Shown here one piece after another: positions 15,631 through 24,544 of a stretch of DNA of 41,774 nt (its first letter is position 1; each line of letters opens with the position of its first letter). This stretch comes from a virus, in IMG/VR virus record IMGVR_UViG_3300030104_006801, positions 13,785 through 55,558 of that record. The stretch is one strand, 5' to 3'. A program made the position numbers and the translations under genes. The notes below the pieces were generated by a model that was given only the letters and a program-made list of their open reading frames with translations, ran no database searches and was not told the DNA's origin.

Positions 15631-16277
15631 TTTTTTACTATTTTTAAAATATTGAATGCTTCTGCATATTTCACATTACATTGAGTACCTCTAAATTTGG
15701 CTAATGTTTTTAAATTATCAGTTATATTAATACCCATTTTTTTATATTTTGTTATTTGACTAGTATGACAAAGACATCCTTGTATTTTATCATTAATTAC
15801 AGATGTAATATCAACATAATAGTTTGCAACTGGATATGTGGTACATACTCTAGGCAATGGAACTTGTTCATAACATAAAACATTACTAACCATTCTACTT
15901 GCAGCTAATGTTGTATTCAAAGTATTAACATGGTCTTGATGAGTATCACCTGCCCAATGTGTATATACTATATCAATCTTTTTATCTGCTAATATTCTTT
16001 CAACCTTTTTAACAGAATCGCTATTAAATGGAACTTCTGTATCTTGATAATCTAACATTATTAGTTCAGCTCCTATAGATTGTGCAGCTGTTTGTGCTTC
16101 AGAAATACTTTCAGTTTCAGTTCTAGTAAAATTTCCAGTTACCGCATCTTTAACTGTACTATTAGACATTAAACATATAGTTACATTATCGCCTTCTAAT
16201 ACATGTCGCTTTAACGTACCAAAACATCCAAATTCAACATCATCAGGATGAGCTCCTATAGCTAATATATTTTTCAT
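15627..16277 (-). CDS. PIG-L/LmbE family deacetylase
   Basis: 216 residues. The zinc site motif AHPDD is at 9-13 and the second cluster THWAGDTHQDH at 106-116 (H113, D115, H116), both hallmarks of PIG-L/LmbE N-deacetylases. These act on GlcNAc- or bacillithiol-type substrates. In a cluster with CapE/CapF chemistry it may remove an acetyl group from an N-acetyl sugar. It is preceded by a promoter-like motif ending only a few bases before the ATG, and starts a run of overlapping genes (methyltransferase, WbqC). Confidence 0.86.
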   Translation of the reverse strand: MKNILAIGAHPDDVEFGCFGTLKRHVLEGDNVTICLMSNSTVKDAVTGNFTRTETESISEAQTAAQSIGAELIMLDYQDTEVPFNSDSVKKVERILADKKIDIVYTHWAGDTHQDHVNTLNTTLAASRMVSNVLCYEQVPLPRVCTTYPVANYYVDITSVINDKIQGCLCHTSQITKYKKMGINITDNLKTLAKFRGTQCNVKYAEAFNILKIVKK

Positions 16278-16284
16278 AATTACT

Positions 16285-16307
16285 TTAATATAATGAAATT
16301 ATTTCAA
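16285..16307 (-). promoter_or_regulatory. Putative promoter, TTG-N12-TATATTAA
   Basis: Minus strand: TTG, 12 nt, TATATTAA, matching the motif in the other gaps. The last A is 8 nt from the ATG of the PIG-L gene, so transcription would start at about the ATG, giving an almost leaderless message. The TTG overlaps the stop of the upstream gene. Confidence 0.55.
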
Positions 16308-17251
16308 TTATCAAAGACATTTGTCCATGAAAATGATTTATAATTTGGATTAAATAGATTATAACAGTTTTGTTCTGACATACTATGTGCTTTCATATAC
16401 CAATCATTGCTTTCTCGTTGTGCTTGCATAGTATCGCCTTCTTCTCCTTTAACATGCATACGCTTTAGAGGATGTTTTCTATTATGTACTAATAATATAT
16501 TCTTAATAACATATTGTGGTATATTACCTAACACTTTATTTGTCATATGCATAAATGCAGTATCTTCATGTACAAAAAATACAGATTTTGGAATATTAAC
16601 ACCAGCTTTAATTATTTCTGATGAAATAACTAATCCACAACCATTAAATTTATGTTGAGGTAATACTCTAACATCTAATTCTTCTGTTTTGTTGTTTATA
16701 TTATTCATCTCATCTTTATTCATTGTATACCGCAAACTCCACCAATCATCTTTATCATCTACTCCATCTACAAATGGTTTATCTGTAAAGTCTGGATGTT
16801 CTAAAATTTTCCAACTTTTGTCCCACATTTTACATGTACCAAAAAATGCTAAATATTTTGGATTGTTATTTTGTAATGACATTTGATGTAAATTATCTAA
16901 TATTGTAAACATTTGTTTAGGTAAAATGGCATCGGATTCACCCCATACGAGAACGTCTGCTTGTTCACAATAGTCATCATTAAATCCTTTCCTATAACTA
17001 GATATTGTAACTAAATCATCCGTATATCGAACGTTTCCATAATTACAAATCAATTCAATTTTTGTAATACATTCATCCATTTGTTTGTCTGATACACATT
17101 TTTCCAAATCTTGATTACCAACAATTGTAAAATCACAAATTACTTGTCCGTCATATGCATCCATGGCCTCACGCAGTGATTCTATATACTCTCCAATGAT
17201 ATCACATTCATACCATTGTACTAAACATCCTATTGCAAATTTAGTTTTCAT
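16304..17251 (-). CDS. Putative GT-A-like glycosyltransferase
   Basis: 315 residues from the ATG at 17251. A longer frame to 17305 would overlap the upstream gene by 65 nt, and the protein's first strand (KFAIGCLVQWYECD) begins right after this ATG. The ADVLVWGESDAILP stretch (about 101-114) looks like the end of a nucleotide-binding fold, with E-S-D in place of D-x-D. The GCGLVISSEIIKAG region and HEDTAFMH, with an acidic pair in the place of the catalytic base, also fit a GT-A fold. No family assigned. It follows the GT8-like gene with an 11-nt overlap. Confidence 0.6.
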   Translation of the reverse strand: MKTKFAIGCLVQWYECDIIGEYIESLREAMDAYDGQVICDFTIVGNQDLEKCVSDKQMDECITKIELICNYGNVRYTDDLVTISSYRKGFNDDYCEQADVLVWGESDAILPKQMFTILDNLHQMSLQNNNPKYLAFFGTCKMWDKSWKILEHPDFTDKPFVDGVDDKDDWWSLRYTMNKDEMNNINNKTEELDVRVLPQHKFNGCGLVISSEIIKAGVNIPKSVFFVHEDTAFMHMTNKVLGNIPQYVIKNILLVHNRKHPLKRMHVKGEEGDTMQAQRESNDWYMKAHSMSEQNCYNLFNPNYKSFSWTNVFDN

Positions 17252-18008
17252 ATAAGTATTTGTATGTTTTTTCCATCCATTGAAAAGTAGCTGTATCATT
17301 TTCATTATTTGGAATACAATTAAAATGATAAATCCAACCTACATTTGTCATAGTTAAGTCTGGAGTTAATATTTCTTTACGTGCCATATCTGTCATATTA
17401 TATTCATACGGAAATATTTTAGTATCAATTTCATTTATCTGTAACATAAAATTTAAAGGTGTTTGATCTGTTCCTGTATGGAATCTATTCTGCATTTGAA
17501 TAAAATTATCTTTGTTGTTAGTATATAATTCAATCATAGCTGTGAAAAATTCTTTATGTTTTTTATTTACTATCTGGAATCCTCCGTTAATATAATTCCA
17601 CCATTTTAATGCACGGCCTTGGAAAATATACTTTGAATAATTTTCTATACTTCGCAATATCCAATCATAACTTCCTTCATTATGGACACCCACATATTTA
17701 TGCTCTGACATTTCAAAAATGTTAGGACATTCTGGATGTACTATGGTATCAGAATCTACCATTAATATTTGATCATATTCTATTCCATTAGATTCTAATA
17801 TATCAAACAAATAATATCTTTGCCAACATATTGACATTTCATCTTTTGGTAATAATAAATCTTCTAACACAAATAATTCTGCATTATTTTTTTTACACCA
17901 ATGCTTCCAACTTTTAATAGAAAATTGATAAGGTAAACATCTATTTGGAGTATATCTACCTTGTTCGTCATCCAATTGGATGTTCATTATAAATACTATA
18001 TTTTTCAT
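17241..18008 (-). CDS. GT8-like glycosyltransferase
   Basis: 255 residues. A GT-A fold with the metal-binding D85-S-D87 inside YDQILMVDSDTIV, followed by NGGFQIVNKKHKEF and a GTDQTPLNF segment, in the order found in GT8-type enzymes. The neighbour at 18011 has a homologous N-terminal domain sharing YDQI...VDS, 'NxGF' and 'GTxQTPxN', so the two are tandem paralogues. This copy keeps the complete D-x-D; the other does not. It starts 2 nt after the neighbouring gene. Donor and acceptor not known. Confidence 0.78.
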   Translation of the reverse strand: MKNIVFIMNIQLDDEQGRYTPNRCLPYQFSIKSWKHWCKKNNAELFVLEDLLLPKDEMSICWQRYYLFDILESNGIEYDQILMVDSDTIVHPECPNIFEMSEHKYVGVHNEGSYDWILRSIENYSKYIFQGRALKWWNYINGGFQIVNKKHKEFFTAMIELYTNNKDNFIQMQNRFHTGTDQTPLNFMLQINEIDTKIFPYEYNMTDMARKEILTPDLTMTNVGWIYHFNCIPNNENDTATFQWMEKTYKYLYEN

Positions 18009-18010
18009 AT

Positions 18011-19399
18011 CTAGAAATTTTTTAAATTACAAATACAACCTTCTTTGTCCATGAACTTAGTTCCACCTGCATGAACTAAATCAGCTGGTAGTTCTCCTAT
18101 AAATTTATTTAACTGAAGGGTATAATCTTCTACTTTTTCATCAATTGCTTTTTTTACTTCTCCTGGTGGTAATCCATAATCATCAAATATAAAAATAGGA
18201 TCGTCAAAATGTTTAACTGAATTTTCTATATCTGATATTACATCATCATATGTATGTCCTGCATCGATAAATACTACATCTGCATTTGCAGGTAAATTAT
18301 CTTTCCATGATGTATTATATAAATCCATTTGTACAAATTCTACATTGTCTCTATCATGGCATCGTTTTCTTGCTTGTTCTAAATTCCAATCATCCCATTC
18401 TACTGCTACCACTCGTTTAAAAATATAACTTAACATACGAGTAGATTGTCCTTGAGATGCGCCTATTTCTACAATTGTTAAATCTTTTGATTTTATGTTA
18501 TAGAATATATCCAATAAATCTTTTTTAAATTTTCTACTAGTAGTATATTTTGCTGTATCTTTATGGTCTATTTCGTCTAATATATCTAAAACATTTGCAA
18601 ATTGGTCATCATAATTATCTTTAATTAAATCCCAAGTTTGTTTCATTATATTTGATCTTGAATCTTTTGGTAATCCATTAAAGAACCAAACAAATCCATA
18701 TTTTAGAAAAAATGGAGTTGGATCTTCTTTGAGTTGCCAATTATGACTAAGCATATCTTTTCTATGAAGATGTGTTAATTTAAAAGGTAAAGGTAAATCT
18801 GTTTTTATATCAACATTCTTCATTTGTAACCAATAATTTATTGGAGTTTGTTCAGTTCCTTTTTGTACTATATTATCTTGAAGATTTACGAGCGCATCTA
18901 CTTTTCTATAATAAAATTCTTTAAATGATGTGAATACTTCTTTATGAGATTCATTGAATATCATAAATCCTGAATTAATATATTTTGTTGTATCTAATTT
19001 ATATCCAAAGAATTGTTCATATCCTTTTATACTTTGGTATGTCCAATTCATATTATCTAGATCTCTTAATGCACAAAATTTATTTTCTGTTAATTCAAAA
19101 AAGTTTGGAGCATTCCATTTAACAATCGATGAACTATCAACCAAACATATTTGATCATAATTTATTCCTCTTTTTTCTAGTTCATCAAAAACAAAAATAG
19201 CTTTTTGCCAATTTACTCGAAATTTTTTAAGGTCTGGTTCCACTGGGTCTGTAAATGCTACAAATTCACATCCATTACGTTTACACCAAAATTCCCAAGA
19301 TTTTCTTGAATATTCAAAAAATTCAAAATTACCATATTTTTCTGCATGGTCAGGATTAATTATACCAGTCCACCATATTACATTTTTCTTTACTTCCAT
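18011..19399 (-). CDS. Fusion: degenerate GT8-like domain plus SAM methyltransferase
   Basis: 462 residues. Residues 1-250 are homologous to the neighbouring 255-aa glycosyltransferase. The metal motif reads D88-S-S90 (YDQICLVDSSSIV), so the second aspartate is lost, while GTEQTPINY is kept. Residues about 290-462 are a class I methyltransferase: motif I VEIGASQG (310-317), an acidic strand end VAVEWDD, DADVVFIDAGHTYDD-type motif IV and FDDYGLPPG. The two domains are joined by a helical linker. A bifunctional enzyme adding and methylating a sugar is one reading. A lectin-like non-catalytic GT domain guiding the methyltransferase is another. It overlaps the upstream gene by 10 nt. Confidence 0.78.
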   Translation of the reverse strand: MEVKKNVIWWTGIINPDHAEKYGNFEFFEYSRKSWEFWCKRNGCEFVAFTDPVEPDLKKFRVNWQKAIFVFDELEKRGINYDQICLVDSSSIVKWNAPNFFELTENKFCALRDLDNMNWTYQSIKGYEQFFGYKLDTTKYINSGFMIFNESHKEVFTSFKEFYYRKVDALVNLQDNIVQKGTEQTPINYWLQMKNVDIKTDLPLPFKLTHLHRKDMLSHNWQLKEDPTPFFLKYGFVWFFNGLPKDSRSNIMKQTWDLIKDNYDDQFANVLDILDEIDHKDTAKYTTSRKFKKDLLDIFYNIKSKDLTIVEIGASQGQSTRMLSYIFKRVVAVEWDDWNLEQARKRCHDRDNVEFVQMDLYNTSWKDNLPANADVVFIDAGHTYDDVISDIENSVKHFDDPIFIFDDYGLPPGEVKKAIDEKVEDYTLQLNKFIGELPADLVHAGGTKFMDKEGCICNLKNF

Positions 19400-20244
19400 A
19401 ATATTTTTTCTTTACCTTCTCCAGAATATCTTAAATAGTCTATATCTGAATAATCATAATCTTTAATTCTATAATTTGTCCAATCACCTGCATATGGACG
19501 TCTAATATTAATACACCCAGCTATCATATCTATTCCTGCGCCTACATCAAGATATACTGCATTTTTATATTTTTTAAATGCATGTAAAACTCCTGACTTT
19601 GCATGTCCTATACCTAATAAGAATATATCTGATTTAGATTCTTGTAATTGTTTACCTACAAAATCTTCTACTAAATCAATATCATCAGCTGCATATTTTT
19701 GTGGAAAGTGAATATAATCTGTAAATGATTCTAATCCCAAATATTCTTGGTATTCTTTATATTGCATTAACTCTTCAATTAAATATAATTTTTCACTTGC
19801 ACCTAATAATCCAATACGGCCGTTAAAGGTTTCAAAAAGCCATTTGTTTGCAACTAATCCATAACCATATTCTGCAGGATAATCTATTTCTCTATCAATG
19901 ACTGATTTAAACATAGTTCTATTTTCTGGATATATTTCGCATGTATAATAATCACATTTAGACGCGTTATCAATAAATCTTTCATGACCAATTTCATCAT
20001 AATTTTTGCTCAAAGCACGATTTCCTGGAGCTGCTGATCCTACTGCATCTTTCTTTAAAAATCGATAATCACCGTCACCAAATTTGTAAAACGTTGCTGA
20101 TTCTTTGTTATCTACTAATCGTCTTATATGCGTTCTAAAGTTTTGTAGATGATTTTGAAAATTAGGATATACATTTGAATCATGAAAACAATGATGACCA
20201 TCCAAATTAATCGTATTAGGTATTTTATATTGATCTAGATACAT
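19390..20244 (-). CDS. Putative GT-D-fold glycosyltransferase (DUF1792-like)
   Basis: 284 residues. Two features recall the GT-D (DUF1792) enzymes. An N-terminal KFGDGDYRF segment (54-62) corresponds to the family's F-G-D-G-E metal motif, with aspartate for glutamate. A C-terminal strand-loop, IFLLGIGHAKSGVLHAF then AVYLDVGAGIDM, matches the family's 'G-x-x-A-K-x-L ... x-D-x-G' end. The family transfers glucose and other sugars in cytoplasmic glycan assembly. The call is from motif memory only. The gene lies between a radical SAM gene and the GT/methyltransferase fusion with 1- and 10-nt overlaps. Confidence 0.6.
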   Translation of the reverse strand: MYLDQYKIPNTINLDGHHCFHDSNVYPNFQNHLQNFRTHIRRLVDNKESATFYKFGDGDYRFLKKDAVGSAAPGNRALSKNYDEIGHERFIDNASKCDYYTCEIYPENRTMFKSVIDREIDYPAEYGYGLVANKWLFETFNGRIGLLGASEKLYLIEELMQYKEYQEYLGLESFTDYIHFPQKYAADDIDLVEDFVGKQLQESKSDIFLLGIGHAKSGVLHAFKKYKNAVYLDVGAGIDMIAGCINIRRPYAGDWTNYRIKDYDYSDIDYLRYSGEGKEKILWK

Positions 20245-21257
20245 TATTTTTTAATTCTCCAAGATTCCTCATCAAATTCCATTCTCCGTAATCTCATTTT
20301 TTCGCTATTGGGTACTGCAACTCCATCATCACATCGTTGGCATATAGATGCCTTGCCACTCATTATTTCTTTAAATCTATTAGTTTCAAATAAAGTATGA
20401 TATGGCATATGTAATAAATTTCCTATAGGTTCTTCTAACCCATAATCTTGACAACATAATTGAACTCCTCCGTCTGGTAATAATACGTTATGGATAATTC
20501 TTTGACACCAATTATTTTCCCATAAAGCTTCTCCTACCAATTTACCTATATTACCAGCTCTAGAATTAAGTCCTCTATTTTTATATCCTATTTTACGCAT
20601 CCTTTCACCACAACGTTCTTCTATTTCAGGATGTAATGAATGGCCTGGTGCGCTATGAGTATGAAATACTGCATTTACTGGACCTGCATTGTCTATCATA
20701 TATTCTAACAAATCAAAATATTTTTCTGATATTTCTTTACCTGATTTTTCTGCATCTCTTGGGTCATTTCTTAAGAAACTTGTTTTTCCTATTCTTCCAA
20801 TTGTTTCAAAGTATGTAGCAGATGGAGTATGTACACTAAAATGTTTAAAACTTCCTATTTTAACTAATCTATCTATAATTTCTTTAGTAACAAACATTAA
20901 TGTTGTGTTAATTCCTACTAAGTGTCCTTTTTGTACAGCATGTTCTACCATATCTATAGCTAATGGATTTTCAAATGCTTCTACATACCCTGAAAAGTGT
21001 ATATCTACAGATGGATCGATAGTAGATAAACATTTCTTGAAAGTTTCGAGTGACATCATTCTTTCGCGATTTTTATCTTTTTTAAGGTATTCTTCCATAA
21101 ACGCTAGATGAATATTATCTCCTGCTGAATTGAAATAATCGTTCATTGTATGCATATGTTTATTTTTCATATATCGCCTAACTAATTTAGTTTGTGGGCA
21201 ATATTCACACATATTTGAACATCCAATTTTTGTAGTTATTTCTAAAATATATTTCAT
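20244..21257 (-). CDS. Radical SAM protein with SPASM-like C-terminus
   Basis: 337 residues. The radical SAM cluster C13-x3-C17-x2-C20 (GCSNMCEYCPQ) comes right after the first strand. Later strands include SVHTPSATYFETIG. The C-terminal third has NNWCQRIIHNVLLPDGG, QLCCQDYG and ASICQRCDDG, a cysteine pattern like the SPASM/twitch auxiliary iron-sulfur domains. Such enzymes modify peptides, or in glycan clusters epimerise, dehydrogenate or deaminate sugars. It stands between a DegT aminotransferase and a GT-D-like protein, which favours sugar chemistry. No short precursor peptide gene was seen beside it. Confidence 0.82.
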   Translation of the reverse strand: MKYILEITTKIGCSNMCEYCPQTKLVRRYMKNKHMHTMNDYFNSAGDNIHLAFMEEYLKKDKNRERMMSLETFKKCLSTIDPSVDIHFSGYVEAFENPLAIDMVEHAVQKGHLVGINTTLMFVTKEIIDRLVKIGSFKHFSVHTPSATYFETIGRIGKTSFLRNDPRDAEKSGKEISEKYFDLLEYMIDNAGPVNAVFHTHSAPGHSLHPEIEERCGERMRKIGYKNRGLNSRAGNIGKLVGEALWENNWCQRIIHNVLLPDGGVQLCCQDYGLEEPIGNLLHMPYHTLFETNRFKEIMSGKASICQRCDDGVAVPNSEKMRLRRMEFDEESWRIKK

Positions 21258-21259
21258 TA

Positions 21260-22426
21260 TTAACTTTGTAATTTCTTTAATTCTTCAGGATTCATTGCGT
21301 TTTCTTTAAAATATTGATTAACCCAATAAATTACATAGTCAATATCTTCTTCTGTCATAGCTGGATGTACTGGTAATGATACTAATTTTAACCATTCTTT
21401 ATCAGCTGCAGGAAATTCTCTATTTTTATGAGTCATATGTTTTTGAATAATTTCATACTTATGTAATGGCTTGAAATGTACTGATGTATGTACATTTTTT
21501 GATGCCAAATAATCAATTAAATCTGCTCTATGTTCGGCTGGAACTTTTGCACAGTAGTACTGAACTGTTTCTGTATGTGGAGGCCTTTCTACCTCGCTAC
21601 ATAGTTCTGCATTATACCTTTTTTGTACATGTCTTCTCCATTCTAACATTTGAGGTAATTTTTTCATTTGTTCTAAACATAATGTAGCTGTTAGATCTAT
21701 CATATAACATTTATAGCCTATCTTATCAACTTCATAATCCCAAGTATATCCAGGTTTACCAGTTACTGTATCTTCTTTTGCTACTCGTGAGAATGTAGAT
21801 GATACACCAAACCAAGTCATTTCTTTTAATTTATGATATAATTTTTCATCATTCAAAGTAATCATTCCTCCATCTCCACATGGCATTGTTTTAACTGCCT
21901 GGAACGACCAAACTGCTATATCACTAGCTTGTCCTGCTCCTGGAGTGTAACAGCTATGAGCACAATCTTCGATGATTAGTCCATCATAAAATTTTCTTAT
22001 TTCTTTGATAGGTGCTGGAACTCCTGCTTGATTAACTGCTATAATTGCTTTTGTATTTGGAGTAAGTGACTTACGTACATCTTCAGGATCTATACACATT
22101 GTATACGGATCAACATCTACTATATTTGTAGTTACATTTTCCTGCCATAATGGAATCATAGCAGTGGCCATAAATGATATAGTAGGATTAATTACATCTC
22201 CATCTTTAATATCTAATGCTTTCATCACTAAGTCTTGTCCATGAGAATTACTAGTAACAGCTACAGCATATTTTGCTCCAACCATCTCTGCAAATTCTTT
22301 TTCGAATTGATCAACTTTTGGTCCTTTTCCCCACCACCCACTATCGATGACTTCTTTTAATGCTTCTATTTCTTCCTTACCACCATATGGTCTAAGTACT
22401 GGTAACATATTTTTTCTAATTTTCAT
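21260..22426 (-). CDS. DegT/DnrJ/EryC1/StrS family sugar aminotransferase
   Basis: 388 residues, full length. It shows the PLP lysine K179 in WSFQAVKTMPCGDGG, the EDCAHS segment (153-158) with Asp154, and the N-terminal VTSNSHGQD and C-terminal VHFKPLHKY regions typical of nucleotide-sugar aminotransferases. These convert a keto-sugar to an amino-sugar with glutamate as the amino donor. A keto-substrate could come from CapE or a host dehydratase. It is the first gene of a segment behind a 59-nt gap with a promoter-like motif and an AAAGGA ribosome site. Confidence 0.87.
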   Translation of the reverse strand: MKIRKNMLPVLRPYGGKEEIEALKEVIDSGWWGKGPKVDQFEKEFAEMVGAKYAVAVTSNSHGQDLVMKALDIKDGDVINPTISFMATAMIPLWQENVTTNIVDVDPYTMCIDPEDVRKSLTPNTKAIIAVNQAGVPAPIKEIRKFYDGLIIEDCAHSCYTPGAGQASDIAVWSFQAVKTMPCGDGGMITLNDEKLYHKLKEMTWFGVSSTFSRVAKEDTVTGKPGYTWDYEVDKIGYKCYMIDLTATLCLEQMKKLPQMLEWRRHVQKRYNAELCSEVERPPHTETVQYYCAKVPAEHRADLIDYLASKNVHTSVHFKPLHKYEIIQKHMTHKNREFPAADKEWLKLVSLPVHPAMTEEDIDYVIYWVNQYFKENAMNPEELKKLQS

Positions 22427-22459
22427 ATATTCCTTTCTTTTAAAACTTTTTATTATTAC

Positions 22460-22482
22460 TTAATATATAAAATTTTTTTCAT
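22460..22482 (-). promoter_or_regulatory. Putative promoter, near match to TTG-N12-TATATTAA
   Basis: TATATTAA at 22460-22467 on the minus strand, with ATG instead of TTG exactly 12 nt upstream. It lies in the 59-nt gap before the aminotransferase gene, about 30 nt from its ATG. Confidence 0.45.
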
Positions 22483-22485
22483 ATA

Positions 22486-24339
22486 TCAAATTAATTTTTG
22501 GTAAAACTTCTTAAACACCTCATATAATTCTTCTGGTGGAGAATCATAAATTTCATTGTTTTTATATTTATCAAATATTTCTACTTTTTCTAAATTATTA
22601 GTTAAATCTCTTTCCCATTGAAATTTAAGTCTAAAACCTTCTGTATCTGTTTGTTGAGTGAATGTGGCTGCTCCTTTAATAAAAAATGGAAAACATGCAG
22701 TACCTGATGCTCCGTATATACTACATTTTGTTAATTGTAATAATGCAATTTGTCGTTCAACTGAATCTTTTCCTTTAAATATAATTCCTTTCAAATTTTC
22801 TGAGTTTTCAAATGTAAGAGATGCACCTGCACTACTACCTTCTTTTTGTTCGATTCCAATCATTACAACATTTACTTTCAAATCATTGATAAGATAATTT
22901 ATAAACGTTTTCCAATGTTCTGGGTTCCAGTCTAAATAACATGTTTTTCCAACTCTATTACGTATACGAGCCATTAACGCAACTGTTTCTCTATCATTAT
23001 CAAATTTTATTTCTTCTTTAACAGAACACATTATTTCATATGATGCGTTATAATGTTTATATTCTCCAAATGGTTGTTCTGATAATGTACGCTCTGATCC
23101 AAATGGAATATTTCCTGGAACATATAAGCTTATATCTTCATATTTATCTAAATAAGGCTGTCCTACCTCATTAACATATTCTAACAAATTTTCAGGAATA
23201 ATATCTTGATATTTTTCTACATCATGTTGGCCACATGTTGCTGGATATAATAATGTATCTTCTAATTCTTGAGTGTATGGTATATAGTTATCTATAAAAT
23301 CATCATATAATATTTTTCTGCCATTATAACCTACCATAAATGCATCGTAATCTTTAAAATTTTCGTTACGTAATTTACGTATCTCTGGTATCCACCAACT
23401 TAATTCATAACAAAATTCTCCACACCATGGTCCAAATATAACTAATTTTTTTAAACTAGATGTTTTAAACTCAATTGGTATATTTTTAGATGATAAATAA
23501 TTTGTTAAACTTTGTTCACTATCAGGTGACCATATAAACCCTCGTTCGCCTTCAATAAAATATGGTGTAACTCTATATGTATCAGATAATCTTACAGATT
23601 TATTTTCATAACCATTTTCATGACACCATTTCCAAAAATTTCTTCCTGGCGCGTTCCATGTTCCTAATATTGAAGTATTAATTTTATTTCCTGAAATTTC
23701 ATACGGTGTATTAACTTCATCTGTACGATTTAAATCAGTTCCTTCAGTTGTGATTGTTTTAAATACAGGTGCTAATTTATCTAACAACTCTCTACTTACA
23801 ACAGTAAATGATGTTCTTGGACACGTCGTACCTTGATGTACACCTGATGCTAGATGATGCCAATCATAATCTGGGTTTACTGAATTCATTACACTAGGAG
23901 ATGGATTTGTAATTAATGGTGCCTTTTTTTCTAATATATCTAAAAATAATCTATCATTCAGCATAAATGTGTCATCATGTGTATACATTATATAATCGTA
24001 TTGACTTTTATAATGTCGCTGAACCCATTGATTAAATAAATTTAAATCTCCTACATCATTAGGTTCTTCATTATACGTAAATCCAAAATCTTTTATTTCT
24101 TTTTTTGTAATAATTCGACCATATAATTGTTTATCAATATCTTGCAAGATACCTGTACCAAATTGTTGCATTAGTGGTTGTTTTTCTTCGTACACAATTT
24201 CTAATTCTGGGTCACGGTGAGATACTACAAATACATCAATATTCCAATTTTTTGGTATTTGTTGATTTTTTATCTGCTGATAAAATGAGTATGGATAATG
24301 CCATCCACTTATTACTACTGCTAATTTTTTATTTGTCAT
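22486..24339 (-). CDS. Two-domain putative glycosyltransferase
   Basis: 617 residues, the largest protein of the island. The N-terminal part (about 1-290) has a YDYIMYTHDDTFM segment (115-126) with the D-D metal pair of GT-A enzymes. From about residue 305 a new domain begins (LVIFGPWCGEFCYELSWW). It contains ETVALMARIRNRVGK near 465 and ends with KCSIYGASGTACFPFFIKG, similar to the C-terminal loop of the protein at 10480. It may add two sugars in sequence. The 24329 gene overlaps its start by 11 nt. Each half is only recognised at fold level. Confidence 0.62.
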   Translation of the reverse strand: MTNKKLAVVISGWHYPYSFYQQIKNQQIPKNWNIDVFVVSHRDPELEIVYEEKQPLMQQFGTGILQDIDKQLYGRIITKKEIKDFGFTYNEEPNDVGDLNLFNQWVQRHYKSQYDYIMYTHDDTFMLNDRLFLDILEKKAPLITNPSPSVMNSVNPDYDWHHLASGVHQGTTCPRTSFTVVSRELLDKLAPVFKTITTEGTDLNRTDEVNTPYEISGNKINTSILGTWNAPGRNFWKWCHENGYENKSVRLSDTYRVTPYFIEGERGFIWSPDSEQSLTNYLSSKNIPIEFKTSSLKKLVIFGPWCGEFCYELSWWIPEIRKLRNENFKDYDAFMVGYNGRKILYDDFIDNYIPYTQELEDTLLYPATCGQHDVEKYQDIIPENLLEYVNEVGQPYLDKYEDISLYVPGNIPFGSERTLSEQPFGEYKHYNASYEIMCSVKEEIKFDNDRETVALMARIRNRVGKTCYLDWNPEHWKTFINYLINDLKVNVVMIGIEQKEGSSAGASLTFENSENLKGIIFKGKDSVERQIALLQLTKCSIYGASGTACFPFFIKGAATFTQQTDTEGFRLKFQWERDLTNNLEKVEIFDKYKNNEIYDSPPEELYEVFKKFYQKLI

Positions 24340-24544
24340 ATTTAAAAACCTCTATACATAAAACATTTTTATCATTTATTAGAATATATCGCCCATCTGA
24401 TGATATTAATTTTGTAAATTGTCCTTGTTTTATAGTTTTAGTATCAACTCCTTCAAATGTTCGCTTTTCACCGCCAACAAAATGAATTATTTGAGTAACC
24501 CACTCTCCTTGTCGTTTTATTGATGATTGTAAATCAGTTACCAT
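24329..24544 (-). CDS. Small hypothetical protein
   Basis: 71 residues. A short beta-rich protein (QGEWVTQIIHFVGGEKRTFEG, then RYILINDKNVLCIEVF), with no membrane segment. The ATG at 24544 follows an AAGGA ribosome site at suitable distance; it overlaps its neighbours by 11 nt on each side. It is reminiscent of small conserved proteins of T4-like phages, but I cannot name a family. It may be unrelated to sugar metabolism and simply carried in the operon. Confidence 0.7.
   Translation of the reverse strand: MVTDLQSSIKRQGEWVTQIIHFVGGEKRTFEGVDTKTIKQGQFTKLISSDGRYILINDKNVLCIEVFKYDK

Noticed and set aside
17252-17305. Longer start of the glycosyltransferase at 16304
   Set aside because: It overlaps the upstream gene by 65 nt; the fold begins right after the ATG at 17251.
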